Part shown: positions 39,811 to 52,529 of the stretch, one piece after another
How the letters are laid out: each line of letters begins with the position of its first letter
Numbering within the stretch: the first letter of the stretch is position 1
Assembly (NCBI GenBank): GCA_900239685.1
Contig: OENT01000017.1
Coordinates: forward strand, 332,805-396,804
DNA from: Rotaria macrura
Lineage: Eukaryota > Rotifera > Eurotatoria > Philodinida > Philodinidae
Length of the DNA: 64,000 nucleotides
Direction: 5' to 3'
Made by a program: the position numbers and the translations under genes
The notes under the pieces: model-generated
What the model was told of the DNA's origin: nothing
Databases searched by the model: none
The model's input: only the letters and a program-made list of their open reading frames with translations

Positions 39811-41465
39811 GATTATTAGCAAAATCCTAGAAAAGAAATCATAATGAATGACAGAATCAAAATTTCCATGCAGAATAAATGGGAGAATCTGCTTGGAGAC
39901 TTGTTTTTATTTGTTTTCTGTTGCCTGAAATAGTTAATGATATCATTTTACCAGTGACAAATAAATATGAAACTAGCGTCATCTTCCGGATGAGGAAACG
40001 AAAAGAAAAATACATCTATAGCATTAGAGAGATGATTCTCCTAGAATCTTTCGTTGGAGTACAAAAATTTCGAATAAGAATTTTTAATAGGACTCAAAAG
40101 ATATCTATTGAATAATTTATAAATTACATCAGATATTTTTTTCCATAAAATAATTTGTTTTTCTATCATCCAATAAATGAATGTAAGCAAGGCTCTGTGT
40201 CAATAACTGAAGAATACGAATGACTTAAAACATATGTCTGTTTATGTTTTATCATCGGTAACTAATTTTCTTATTTCTATTGAATTATTATTATTGTGAT
40301 TTGCCAATGCATGTTTATTGAATTCTCATTATTGGTGAATTTCGTCTTCTACGTTGCATTTCATGTCACCCATTTGTTTATGTAATTATAGTAGTCACGA
40401 TCACGGTAGGATCCGAAACTTTAGATTGTCGGTCAGAACAAATCCCATCGCTTGTATATGAAATTATGAAGCATCAATATTATTCATTGACTGCATATGT
40501 GAGTCATCTGTATCGTAAACTGAAATCTAAATGACTTCTTATTAAGAAGAAACAGTTCTCAATAGTTCAGAACTTGTAAAGTACATTTATAATATTTATT
40601 AGTATGGATTTATGTTTACTGCTGATTAGATAATAATGTTAATCTTCTCTGATGCTTTCGAAGTCGGTTAGAAACATTTACATATTTTAATAGAGTTCAT
40701 ATTTGAATTATTCGACGAATTCAGATGTTACTCTAATCAATTAAGACTAAAAGAAGGTATTTGTCGTGTAATAATGAAAAAAGGAAATTCTTTAACGACT
40801 TCGAAATCGGTAGCAATATAAAAAATTCGATATCTTTTAAAAGCATTGCGACATATGTATAATTTTCCCATTAGTTGCTCTTTCAAACAAAACTATCTAA
40901 TTTAATCAAATCTTATATTATTCAGAATTTCATTTTTCAAATTCTTCTATTGTCTATCGATTATAAAAAAACTGCTATGAAACCGATGAACAAAGATGAA
41001 GTTTGTGTTTTGATTATTTATTAAGTCGAGATTGATATGCTGACTTTAGAAAGAGAATAAAAATTTTCAAGCGACAAAGCCAACACTTTAATAAGAGACT
41101 ACCTATCAATCTAGAGTATGTTCGTAGTCTTCGGTTCTTTATTTTTCAAAATTAGTCGAATTAGAATTTATGAAATCGTATCTTAAACAGTTCAAAACGC
41201 ATACAGACATTTACTTTTCACTAAAAAAAAATTTTCATCATACGGATTTCAGATTAAAGAGTCAGCTTTCACTGACAATCGATCATTTCAAACGATTGAT
41301 ATGAATATCATCGGCATAGATGCGAAGGGCAATTTCGATACAAATTAATTCTTGCTGTTCATTTATATTTAATCTGTTTCGGAGAATGTCTAAAATCAGT
41401 ATCAGAGAGCTTAGAGTACGAGTATAATCGATCGTTGTCCAACCCATATCATAAAAATAATTAAT
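39811..41465. other. intergenic with one coding-like segment
   Basis: This is mostly AT-rich without genes. It should include the promoter and 5' leader intron of TBC1D16. The exception is a minus-strand frame at its right edge, 41283-41489, described separately. Confidence 0.5.
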
Positions 41466-41483
41466 CACTACCAAAGCAGACAA
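41283..41483 (-). CDS. coding-like fragment next to the fold-back element
   Basis: This minus-strand frame of about 66 codons ends in TGA at 41283. It contains plausible protein sequence (DMGWTTIDYTRTL ... DILRNRLNINEQQELICIEI ... IYADDIHINRLK) with no low-complexity runs. There is no initiating ATG at its head. Its left-hand end in reading order coincides with the edge of the 2.2 kb element, and the element edge itself supplies a TTTGGTAG acceptor-like site. It may be the last exon of a gene split by the insertion, a short gene starting at the internal Met, or chance. No family was recognised. Confidence 0.3.
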   Translation of the reverse strand: MSALVVINYFYDMGWTTIDYTRTLSSLILILDILRNRLNINEQQELICIEIALRIYADDIHINRLK

Positions 41484-41543
41484 AATTTTTCAAAAACACA
41501 TTTAAGCGTCTAGAAAAGGACGGCAAAGCGAGAAAAAGTGGAC

Positions 41544-41565
41544 ACAATCGAGGTTCCCGATTGTG
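41544..41565. repeat. self-complementary 22-base motif, left copy
   Basis: This motif, ACAATCG-AGGTTC-CGATTGT-like, is itself a hairpin. It recurs as an exact inverse at 43531-43552. The paired hairpins lie about 80-110 bases inside each end of the fold-back element and could be a protein-binding or cruciform site. Confidence 0.6.
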
Positions 41566-43530
41566 AGGGCAATACACTAACTTTTAACCATTCTTGTACG
41601 TTGCATCGCCTTTTCAGCCAAAACACGCGGCTAAATGCATTAAAAAGAACAGAAAAAGTGGTCGTTTATTGGATAATCCTTATCAATGGTGGCACCAAAA
41701 TAACAGTGCTTAAGCCCCCCCCCCCTTCAAAAATTGATCTCTATAACGGAATATATTATAATGCTGAAATTTGTACAAATGTTATTGTTAGTCAGTCATG
41801 TATGTAAAAAAGATTTCAGCGTTCTATCTCTTTGTTTACAGGAGTTTTGATAATTTCAATGTATGCATAAACCGTATGTTAGGGGTTGTCGTATTTACAA
41901 CGAAATTCTATCAAAGTCATTTCAAAATTCTATTCTATTTTTTTATTTTGCACACAACGTTTGGGACTAGGGCCCCTCGTGACCCTTTTTTCGAATTTCT
42001 TCCTTCTTCTACTTTTAGGCCTACATGCAGTTAAAAGATTTCTAGAAGTCCAATAAAAAAACTAAATTTTGTTAGACGTAAAGCATTTTTTCATCATCTA
42101 AATTCGTTTTGAAAAAAACAGCCACGAAAGGTCCTCACCGGAAGTATTAGCTTTCAAACAGAAATAAAACATCTGAGGTCGTCCTTTGATTATATAGAAA
42201 ATTGCTGCAAATGCTTTCTGAAACTCCTATTTTGAGCAAATTTTAAAACAAAGTTTATGAAATATTTTTTAAGCAAAAATAAAATATAAAATGATATAAA
42301 CTCAGGCATATAATGTATTATTTAAAACTGCTCGTGAAAATTTATCAAATAACCAATGATGCTTTGCATAATGTTGTATAACGGGTCATCTATATCTCTA
42401 TTCTTGTGATTACTTTATGCCATCAATGTACAATAAAATTTGCGAACTCTTTCATTCTGTTAAGTGAAGTTTGACTACCAGAATTTTATTTACGACCGAG
42501 CGGAATAACATTTTTTAGTGAAAAATATTTTCCATTCCAAACAATGAGCTAGACTCCCCCTCAGCTCTTTTCAACTATTTTTACCTGTGGTCCCCCTTCA
42601 CGTCAGAGTTTTATTCGGATGGAAAATATTTTCCCTGAAGTATATGTTATTCGACTCAGTTTTTGATGTTGATTCCGAATATCACATGCATTTAGCTGGT
42701 AGATAAAATCCTGATAGTCAAACTTGTAAAATACGACTCGAATTCGAAGCATATTTCTACAGATGGCGAAAAAATCGATTTTTTTTCAGACATTCTTCTT
42801 AAAGCGAAATTCTAACCCGCTCAGTGTATGCAGAATTTTAGGGAGCATCTTTCTGTAATAGTTTTTTTAAAATTATAATGGTCTTAAGTTTCGAAATCTC
42901 CGGCGAGATCTTAAAAAAAATTACATTTTAGTAGTGAAAATGCACTGTAATGGAAAAATTCTCGTCTCTCTGTCAGTAATCTTTCAATCATCGAAAACAT
43001 TGCAGGGTATGTTCAACTTGGTTTACTCTATCGAACTACGATATTATCAGTTAGAAAGCTTTATTTCAAACAAATTTTCATGGTTCTATATTCAGAGGTG
43101 GTCTACAAAGATATACAACTTGTGAAAGCCATTACTGCTCCAAGATACGTACGTTAACCGAAAAAATTTCGGAATATATGCAGCGTTACATTCTCTACAA
43201 TCTGGTAAACAAAAAATACGAACCTTAAAAAAGTCGAGTTTTTTTTGTAGGACCAGGTCAAAGTTTTTTATTGAAAATCCACTTTTTCAGAAAAAAAATC
43301 GGAAAGTTTTATTGGTCCTTAACGTACACACTTCAAGGAACTCAAAAATGTATTTGTCCCCTTTTTTTAGTGTTCTTACGCAAATTTCGAATTTTGAAGG
43401 GGGGGGGGGGTGAGGCTTAAGTATTAAAAAGACGATCCCTTTTTCTCTTTCTTTTATGCACGTACACGCGCTTTTCGACTGAAAACGTCATTAAACTCAA
43501 AAGAGGGGGAGGGAATGGACATTTTTCACG

Positions 43531-43552
43531 CACAATCGGGAACCTCGATTGT
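43531..43552. repeat. self-complementary 22-base motif, right copy
   Basis: This is the inverse copy of the motif at 41544-41565 and matches it base for base over 22 positions by eye. It marks the right arm of the fold-back element. Confidence 0.6.
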
Positions 43553-43641
43553 CAACCAAACACATGCAGCTTTTCTTGATTCTTGGTCTATTTGGGGGCG
43601 CTTGAACGCGTTCTTAAAAATTTCGTCTGCTTGAGTAAGTG

Positions 43642-44226
43642 CACTTGACTTCATCGAATTATCAACACCTTATATATACGTGCAAATTGTGTCGAATTTA
43701 AAATCTCTCAGTAGAAATTTGTATTCACTGCACTTAAACATCTAACAGAATGTTTACATTCGGCAATGATGCAAAATAAAGTTATGAATATTGTAAACTA
43801 ACTCGTGTCAATACACAGTGAGTACAGTAATTCATCACTGAACCTATTTATTCATGTTCAATTGAAAGAGAAAACAATCACAATAATACACAATAGAATA
43901 TAAGTGTGCTCTTGTTTCTATAATCTTCATCGATAGTGAGTGTTACGCATTTTAGAAATTCAGTAAATTACCAAATGTGACTACCATTAAAATAATGAAT
44001 TTCGTTTTTATAGTAGTGCGTTTTGTGGTAGAAAGGAGAATATCGAACTAGATTTGACTTGGAAGATGTTCCAATATGATTTTAGAAAAAGAAGAAGGAT
44101 TAACAACTCACATGTTGTGTTATTATGAGAATTTTAAAAACGATGAATATACTCTCAATTCAATATTTCAGAAAGTTCGATGTTCTAGAAAATACTTGTC
44201 TCTTATTTGTTAAAAATCAATCAACA
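43642..44226. other. upstream region of the ABC transporter gene
   Basis: This is AT-rich. An in-frame ATG at 44125 opens the same frame as the transporter, but TATTTCAG at 44163-44170 looks like an acceptor, so part of this stretch is probably a 5' leader intron. No other feature was seen. Confidence 0.5.
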
Positions 44227-47200
44227 ATGTCATCGTACAATGTTGATGCAAATAATGATGATGTTCCCATTCTTGATGCAACATCAGATAATAATGATGA
44301 TCGAAATATTTTATTGATTGATAATATTCAACCAAAGCATTCCATTTTATCAACAGACAAAAGTGATACCATTCGTGTTCCATCAATATCACGTTATCGT
44401 TTAACAAATGTACTTCGTACAATTGTTTTCATTGAATTTATTACATTACTTACCCTGTGGTTAGTAGGTAATAAATATTCATATTATTCTTATATGTCAT
44501 ATATGAAAGAATAACATTTGAATTTATCAGGTAGTTCAACACGATCACTTTCGGATACCATAGTTCATTATCAATTTACAACATCTATATTTGATTTAGT
44601 TTGCGTATCAATATCTAAATTAATTTTATTAATTATTTTTCTAACTGAATTAGAAACATTCGTTATTGTACGTTTATATCAATTGAATTCCAATCGATCG
44701 TCTATTTTACTTCGTTATCTATATACAATATTACTTATTATCGTATCTATTTGTTCGTTGACATTTTCAATTATAAAATTTGTATTTGTCATACGTAAAT
44801 TCAATATAGATAAACTTGATTTATCAGCAGTTTATCTATTTCTTATATTTTCATCGATGGAATTGATTGGTATTCTAATAATGATACCATATTTAACACG
44901 AATAAAATTACTACAACAACCACGACCCATTGCAAAAAAGAGAAAAGTTGATTTGAAACGTTTATTTTCATTAGCGAAATCAGAAACCGTATTGTTATGT
45001 ACAGCAGGTTTATTCTTATTTATATCAACTGTAACACAAGTCATTCAACCGTATTTTTTCGGCAAAATCATTGATGATGCCTTACAATCGACAACTATGC
45101 ATCAAGTTACGGTCGATGTTCTTATTTTATTTGGTATAAATACTTTAGGCGCACTAGCATCAGCACTTCGTTCATGGTTATTTGAATTATCTGGACAGTA
45201 TGTTTAGCAAAATTTGATTTTTACATAAATTCGATTTGTAAATTGTTACTTTTTAGGCGTATTGTTTATCGTCTTCGACAGAGTATATTTGACGCCATTG
45301 TTAAACAAGAAGTTGGCTTTTTCGATGATACTCGTACCGGTGAATTAACAAATCGTCTATCAAGTGATACACAAGTATTACAAAATGCATTGACTGTTAA
45401 TATATCGATGCTTGTTCGTTTTCTTTTACAAATAATTGGCAGTCTTGTTGTTATGTTTTATTTACAAATAACCTTAACACTTGTTCTCATGGCTGTTGTA
45501 CCGGTTATTGTTCTTATTTCGAAACAATACGGATCAATTGTGCAAAAATTAAGAAAAAAATTTCAAGATCAACTAGCAACAGCTGGATCAACAGCTGAAG
45601 AATCGATATCAAATATTCGTAAGAATTTTCATTCCAATTGAACATGTATAACATCATTGTTAAATGTTCTAGTAGACATAGTTTACGCGGATAAACGATG
45701 TTTTTCTATTTATTTCAGACTATTATGCCATGAGAATATTTAGGAGTTTGAAGAATTTTCTGAAATAGGAATCGATGTTTTTGACAAATCAATATCAGAA
45801 AGACAAGCTCTAGATAAAGAAAAAATCGTATCTTATTCAATCTTGCAGCTATCAAATGCTACAGTTCTTTGAATCTCTGGATAAAGCCTGTTCCTTTTTA
45901 CGAACTTTAATTCTAGACTTCACTTTTCTATAGATGATTTATAATTCTATAGTTAGTATCGATTCCATCAAAAGGAAAGACAAACGGGTCTCCAATGATA
46001 TCTTGTGGTTCGTAATGGCTTCTAATGATTTACGATCATTTTTAATCATCTCCAGTCACTGTTTGTATCCTTAAGGTTTTAGAAATCAGTTTTTCCTTGC
46101 CCGATTGACGAATCATGAACTTTTTAATCAATGGAATATACTTCTGCGACTACGAAAAATTCCATTTTGAAATAGAAGCTTTTTCTTCCGATAATCAGAA
46201 GTGATTTATCTTCAATAATTTTGAACGCTATCAATTCTCAAATTGTAACTTCATTCACATGAAGCAAGAAATAATACAACGTATACACACGTTAAAGCGT
46301 ATGAGACTCCGTATTTCTACGTAGTATTATATAATGTCCGATAGAATTAACATTATTGCAATCGTTTATTATTTACCTATAGAAGAAGTGCGGTAATGGT
46401 AAAATTGTATGAGACATTAGATTTGATCTTTGATATAAATTTCAATAAAATTTAAAATACAGATGAATTTGTACGGTTAGCTCTATGCAATTCACAACTA
46501 AAGCAATCTTGAAAAAAACCCGAAAATGACAGAGTTCCATATTTTCTTCTAGTTTACTTCACACTATTTTGAGAATCATTATAGCCGTTAAGTTTCATGG
46601 ATAATACAATGCTTCGTTGTAGGAGAAATTCGTAAGAAATTTAATTATCGTGTATGATTACATTAGTTTGAATTTTACATCTTTGACATATAATGGAAGA
46701 TTTTTTTTCATTAATCATATATATTATTAGCATGTCCTTTTATCTTTCAGGAACAGTACGTATATTTGGCGCAGAAAATAGAGTTAGCAGTCATTATCTA
46801 GATGATTTATTAAAATCATATGCAACAGGAAAAAAATTAGCATGGAATAGTGGTGTATTTATGGGTTTAGTTAGTTTCTTAACAACTGCAGGCATTTCAA
46901 TAGTACTGTGGTAAGAATTGCAAGAAGCATCGTGTCTTTTCTTAAATAAAATTTTATAGGTATGGAGGAAAATTAGTTAATGATGGAAAATTATCTACTG
47001 GTCTACTTGCTTCATTTTTCATGTATATGATACAAGTAGCAGTATCACTCGCTTTTCTAGCTTCATTATTTACTGGTATATTTTTCAGTTCATTGTATTA
47101 TGTTCTAATTTCAATACTTTTCTTTGATAAAAGATTTTATGCAAGCACTTGGTGCAAGTGAACGTATATTTGATTTACTTGATCGACAACCTAAAATTCC

Positions 47201-48152
47201 TTCGACACCAGATTCGAGTTGTTCGATCAAACCGAATGATTTCGATGGACACATTCGTCTCGAGAATGTTTCTTTTACATATCCAACACGAAGTGATCAA
47301 CCAGTCCTCCATGATATTACATTTGAAATCAAATCTGGTCAAATAGTCGCATTGGTCGGACCATCGGGTGGTGGTAAAAGTACAATAGCATCCCTTATTG
47401 AACGTATGTATGATCCACATTCGGGAACAATTTATTTTGGTTCATATCCATTGCAATCTGTTGATCCGAAATGGTTACGTGAAAATGTTTCATTTGTTAA
47501 TCAAGAACCATCGTTATTTGCTTGTTCAATACGTGAAAATATTACGTTTGGTCTCGATAGAACTGATGTATCTTTGGATGAAATACAAGCAGCTGCTAAA
47601 CAAGCAAATGCTCATGATTTTATTGAACAATTTGAAAATAAATATGATACATTAGTTGGAGAACGTGGCGTTCGCCTATCTGGTGGACAACGGCAGCGTG
47701 TAGCAAGTAAATAGAAATAGTTAACGTCTTTGTACGTTTTCCTAAGAAATAAAAAACATCTTCGTTGTTTTCTCAGTTGCACGAGCTCTATTGATGAGTC
47801 CAAAATTACTATTACTTGACGAAGCCACAAGTGCACTTGACGCCGAAAGTGAACATTTAGTACAAGAAGCTATTGAACGAGCCATGATTAATCGAACAGT
47901 TTTAGTTATTGCACATCGTTTGTCAACTGTGCGTAATGCTGACTTAGTTATTGTTATTGACCATGGTACCATTGTTGAACAAGTAAATCTTCAGATAGCA
48001 ACAACAGAAAAACTCAGATTATTTTATTTTCATTTGTCTTCATCTATTTTTAGGGAACGCACGATTCTCTTATTTCAAAGGAAAATGGCATTTATAAAAA
48101 ATTAGTTCTTCGTCAACTTATGCCGGGGAACAGTTCTACGACAGTCGATTAG
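44227..48152 (+). CDS. ABCB9/TAP-like half ABC transporter, 807 aa
   Basis: Eight exons: 44227-44467, 44531-45197, 45257-45618, 46751-46910, 46960-47075, 47134-47706, 47777-47982 and 48054-48152. After an acidic N-terminus come about four hydrophobic helices (a TMD0-like domain, residues ~60-230), typical of ABCB9/TAP proteins. A six-helix transmembrane domain follows with the family stretch [17 protein letters not shown]. The nucleotide-binding domain is complete: Walker [10 protein letters not shown] (591-599), signature LSGGQ (697-701), Walker B LLLLDE (717-722, catalytic Glu present) and switch His753 (IAHRLST). It should form a homodimer that pumps peptides or similar substrates across an internal, perhaps lysosomal, membrane. 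That location is known for ABCB9 and inferred here. Intron 3 is 1132 bases; the others are 49 to 71. A start at 44125 would add 34 residues. Confidence 0.93.
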
Positions 48153-48892
48153 TAACAGACAATCAACGATGAAATAATTGTGAATGATTCTTATTTTCTT
48201 TGACATAGATATTATAACTCGTGAAAATTTCTGCAGATATTGATGAGACTTATTTTTTAATATTGTTTTTCCCACTGTACGCAATACCGATAAAAAATTC
48301 AGATGACAATTTATTTGACCAATTGCATTTAGGAAACGATGAAAAAACAAGAACTAATTCTTTTCCCCAGAGATGTAGCCTAATGAAAAATCTATATTTT
48401 CAGTTCGTGAAATTCACCATTAGACTTTCTGCCAACAGTCACGTTTTTTAGTTGCTTGTGGTGATGAGATTCGTTCGATAATAGTTTTTCTTCTTTTCTG
48501 AAGACATATTGATGAATCCACATAACATTCATTTCAATTACTTCGACTTCATTGTAAGGTGTCTTCGAGTTTCATTGTAAAATTCTACTTTCGAACGTTA
48601 TATTACTCATTGATGTTCAACAATACCAATCGTTTCAGCCTTTATCATGGTAGCATCAGAATGGTTCTATTCGAAATATATCTGCAAAAAGTCTTTTTCG
48701 ACTATATAATATCTAGATTTTCTTCCATGAAAAAAAAACCGATTCATAATTCTTTCATCCTTGTTACTATGAGAATTTATTGATACAAAGCAGAAGTGTA
48801 ATTTATTTTCTAATTAGATTCATTTTGTTTTATTTTTATATTCTCGCATTTCAATTTTAATGTCATACTAATGATAATTTGCTTTATTCTAG
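48153..48892. other. short intergenic stretch and TMEM50 leader
   Basis: This is 740 bases with no coding content. TTTATTCTAG directly abuts the TMEM50 ATG at 48893, so the right part is probably a 5' leader intron or trans-splice outron. Confidence 0.6.
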
Positions 48893-49563
48893 ATGGCAGG
48901 ATTGTTTGATGATTGTCTTCCCTTTTCTTACTATTATGAAAAACTAAATTTGGAAAAATTAGAAATAAAAGAAAATCGAAATACAATTGCATCAATTATT
49001 GCTGGATCATTGGTTCGTATTCGATTACTGGCACACAAGCATATCTATTTCGTGACAATTCATTTCTATGCTATAGTTTTCCATTGGTTGGTGGTTGATT
49101 ATCGACGTTGCTGTACGTTATCCGTCGAACGATCAGTTTCATAAGGCTCTTCTAACAATCGGAATAGTTGCTTCACTTGCTTTAATTTTGTAAAATATTT
49201 TTATATATATACTTTATATTAACTATTGAGTTTAATATCATTCTAGCGTTAATTCAATATCAAATTCACGTTTTCGCGGTGATTATTATCGTGATGGCTG
49301 TATTGGCTTAGTATTTGCACGAATAATCATTTTTCTTTCATTCCTACTCGTATTCGGCAGTGTTATTGCTGGTGCATGGATTATGATTGCTTTATATATA
49401 ATACCAAATCCAGAACATGTATATCCCGGCGTAGCAGTTTTTCTTCAAAGTTTACTTATATTTGCCAGGTAAGAATTATCTAGATTTAACTTGTTTTTGT
49501 TTTCATTCTATTTTCATTTCAAGCACGCTTATACTCAAATTTGGACGAACCGAAGATGAATAA
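48893..49563 (+). CDS. TMEM50A/B-like: TMEM50 family membrane protein, 164 aa
   Basis: Four exons: 48893-49012, 49077-49189, 49247-49468 and 49524-49563. The protein aligns along its whole length with human TMEM50A/B (about 158 aa). Seen motifs are ENRNTIASIIAGSL at TM1, GWWLIID with V-x-Y-P after it, RGDYYRDGCIGLVFAR, and a C-terminal LKFGRTEDE. It has four predicted transmembrane helices. Vertebrate members sit in the endoplasmic reticulum and endosomal membranes; the yeast and animal family is linked to cargo receptor and sphingolipid control, but the role is not firmly known. Intron 1 uses a GTTCGT donor. The N-terminal ~25 residues are less conserved and slightly longer than in vertebrates. 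The gene starts 740 bases after the ABC transporter on the same strand and is probably transcribed separately. Confidence 0.93.
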
Positions 49564-52529
49564 AAATATTTTATTTTATAATTCTAACATTGTATGGTGA
49601 CTGACGACATTGTATTCTTTCTTTTGAGTTTGTATCATGACATATTGATGTGCATTTTGTTTTTGTATTCGAATTCTTTTTCTTCGTGATGCAACTTTAA
49701 AAAGAGAACAATTGAAGAATATCTTATGCAAAAATTTTATTAGATTAATGGATGGGTCAAACCATCCGATGTATTACTATAGAATAATAAAATTTTCATG
49801 TTCTGTGCATTTCTAAATTATACATATTTTGATCTTCGTTATTAACAGTATACTGTAATAGTTCGATGAACTATATTGAAATCATGAAGCTTTCCATATG
49901 CATGTTCGAGATCAAATGAACTAGACTGTTCAACTATTTCCGAATGAATGCTTATTATGCTTGATTCAATTCATGTCGTGAGTCAATAATGGCATTTACT
50001 TTTCTTCACTAATTAACTATTCTCGAATGAATCTCAATTCTGTTATTAAATTCATGTAGACAACGCAAAAATTTTCGAGTCTCTGTCCGACATATTAATT
50101 TTGCTTTAAGATGAAAAGCGAAGTTCATCGAATTTATAGAGATTAGCAATATATCAACTCGATTCTTTACATAAAATTTGTTTGATTTATCGTAAAAATG
50201 TTACGTAAATGAAGTATGCATGAAATTTTGCGGCTATTCTGTAGGTTTCCAAGGGACGTAAGTATCATGCCATACAATATATTTTGATTGTGAATAAGTC
50301 AACTCGAATTTATTCAATTCTATACTAGCATTACAATGAAAAAGAAAAGCTCTCACGATATGTACTACAGAATTTGTTGAATGAACAATGCCAACTAGAT
50401 TTTGAACTGCTAACCCGAAGTTTCATAACCTATTAAGAATTTATATTGATTTTTTCTTCGTGAAAGTTTAGAAAACGTCATAACTTGAAGTACAATAAAC
50501 AGACTGGAGCATTGTTCGGTGAACAATCCTTGAGCATTTATATTTTTTTTTGTCGTCGTTCCTTGCATGTAAGTAAAAGAAATATTCTTCTCGTCTTCAT
50601 CATTCAGATCGACACGTCATTGTAACATTCATAGTAACCGTTAAGAAGCAATATGGCAATGTTCATAGTCTAATGGAACGTTTTTTTTATCAAACTTTTC
50701 TGCAGTATGAGCTATTTTAGTAGTAGAGCAAGATGTTGCCTATTATGCCAAAGATATTCGTTCTAATAGACATTGATCGATATACATAGATTAAAACAGA
50801 GAAGCAATTATTAATAAAGTTAGTCGTCTTTACTTAGAGTAACATGAGTAGATATAAATTACTCTAGTTAAGGAAGATCTTTGGCAGACTTCAATCGAAA
50901 AAAGAAAGCATTAGAGATGTAGTCAGTTTATTCATGTAATAGTTATGAAGAGATCGATAATTTTTTATTTAATTTTATTCTTTGCACCTAATGATACTTT
51001 GTGTTGATGTATTCAATGAAATGCTGTTGAATAAATACATTCAAAAGAAGATTCGACATTCTTCTGTGAATCGATCATTATTTTGAATAATTCAAATAAA
51101 TCTTGCAAAATACATCCGACTCGTTTCTACCATGAAAAATTCAACGTCTAAAAATTCATGAATTCCAAATAATCACAAATGTCGAAAGGAAGGATGAAGA
51201 AATTTTGATTACAGTTAATCATCTATACTAGCTTTGACGAATGGTAGTAATTGTGAAAAATCCAGAGTTGTCAGTCTATCCATTAAAAAAAAACAGGTAA
51301 CAATGGTCAAAGATTCATATTCAAATTTAAGAAAAGCTGGTCAAACGGTTCATAGGTTTAATTTATTATTCTATAGTTGGCATGTTTTCAAAGCTGTTAG
51401 AAGTTTAATATATTCTCGCACAGCATACAACTTGGCGTTAATGTGCTAAAAACAAGATGAATACAAGAAAAAAAATTCTAAAAAGCCCTACCTTGTTTCT
51501 TATGCTAAATGTCTTGCATGCCAAAGTGTCTAGCAGAAAGATTAAGTGAATTTAACTAAATAAATGCTTGATTGCAAATTGCAGTAGACCTGTAGAAAAT
51601 TGTGTTTTGTTCATAGCTATGTTGAATATTCATCCGTTCAATGTCATTCTAACTAGCTTGTATTATTCAACTCAATGATCTATATTTAAATAATTCGTAC
51701 AGTTGTCCATGTGAGCATTCACATTAAATCTTTGTATTTAAATTCTTCTTCTTATGAAGTTATTATATATAAATAATGTTACTATTTGAAATGTTGTTTT
51801 TACATTGAATTTTGTTCATGTTTCAATATAACAATTGAAATTTCTTATGCATACTTATAAAAATTGCAAAATGTCATGATTGAAAATTGTCATAGTTTTT
51901 GATAAGTATTTCCTAGATGATTTATGTATTAGAAGGGCAAAATGAAAACTTTCAGTATAGATTAGGTTAATTGTCATTTGTCATAAAACTATAGTATTAT
52001 ATAGAGTAGATCGATAACTACCAAAGGAATTTTTTCGAGTCATTGTTCTTTATATTAATAACACTTTTTGTCATGAAGTAATTTTGTTCACATAAACAAA
52101 ACATAAATTGAGTTTGTTGAAGAATATTAAATTGGCATATTCAACAAAGTATGTATAACTTTTTATGTATGTCTTGTGTCAAACGAACTGTATATCTTTG
52201 ACAGTTTCACGTCAAATTTATACTAAACACAATAGCAATAGCATGAGAAGAAACAAATCAGACTCAGTTCTTTCTGCTGTTGTCTTCATTTGTTCCTCAT
52301 TTTTTTTGCCTCAATTTTCTTTTCTATTCTATCATCACGCTAGTGACGGTTTCCGGTCATAGTCGTCTTTTTTTTCCATCGCTCGTGTGTACTCACATTC
52401 CTTCAACTGATGCGAAATGTAAAAAAAAAGAAAGAAAGCACGACAAGAAGAAAAAAAATTATAATGTAGTCAACGTATTTTGCTTCTTTACGTCATTCTG
52501 TTCAATCAACTATTCAGATAACATAATCT
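49564..52529. other. intergenic, no gene recognised
   Basis: Almost 3 kb of AT-rich sequence without a supportable exon. ATTCAG at 52510-52515, 15 bases before the next start codon, looks like a leader acceptor. Confidence 0.6.

Larger units (their letters stand above)
41466..43641. mobile_element. 2.2 kb fold-back element with imperfect palindromic structure
   Basis: The two halves are related in inverted orientation from the ends to the centre. Matched pairs seen include AAGCAGACAAAATTTTT at 41474 with its inverse near 43617-43633; ACAATCGAGGTTCCCGATTG at 41544 with its inverse at 43531-43552; an 11-C run at 41715-41725 with a 12-G run at about 43399-43410; AAGTTTGACTACCAG near 42467 with its inverse near 42712-42725; and GAATAACAT...AAAATATTTTCC near 42504 with its inverse near 42620-42655. 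The ends read CACTACC and, inverted, CACTTAC. No transposase frame is present. The pairing is patchy, so the element is either old or a composite. The end points are estimates. Confidence 0.7.

Noticed and set aside
44125-44226. N-terminal extension of the ABC transporter from ATG 44125
   Set aside because: A TATTTCAG acceptor lies inside it and the later ATG at 44227 has better context; kept only as an alternative start.
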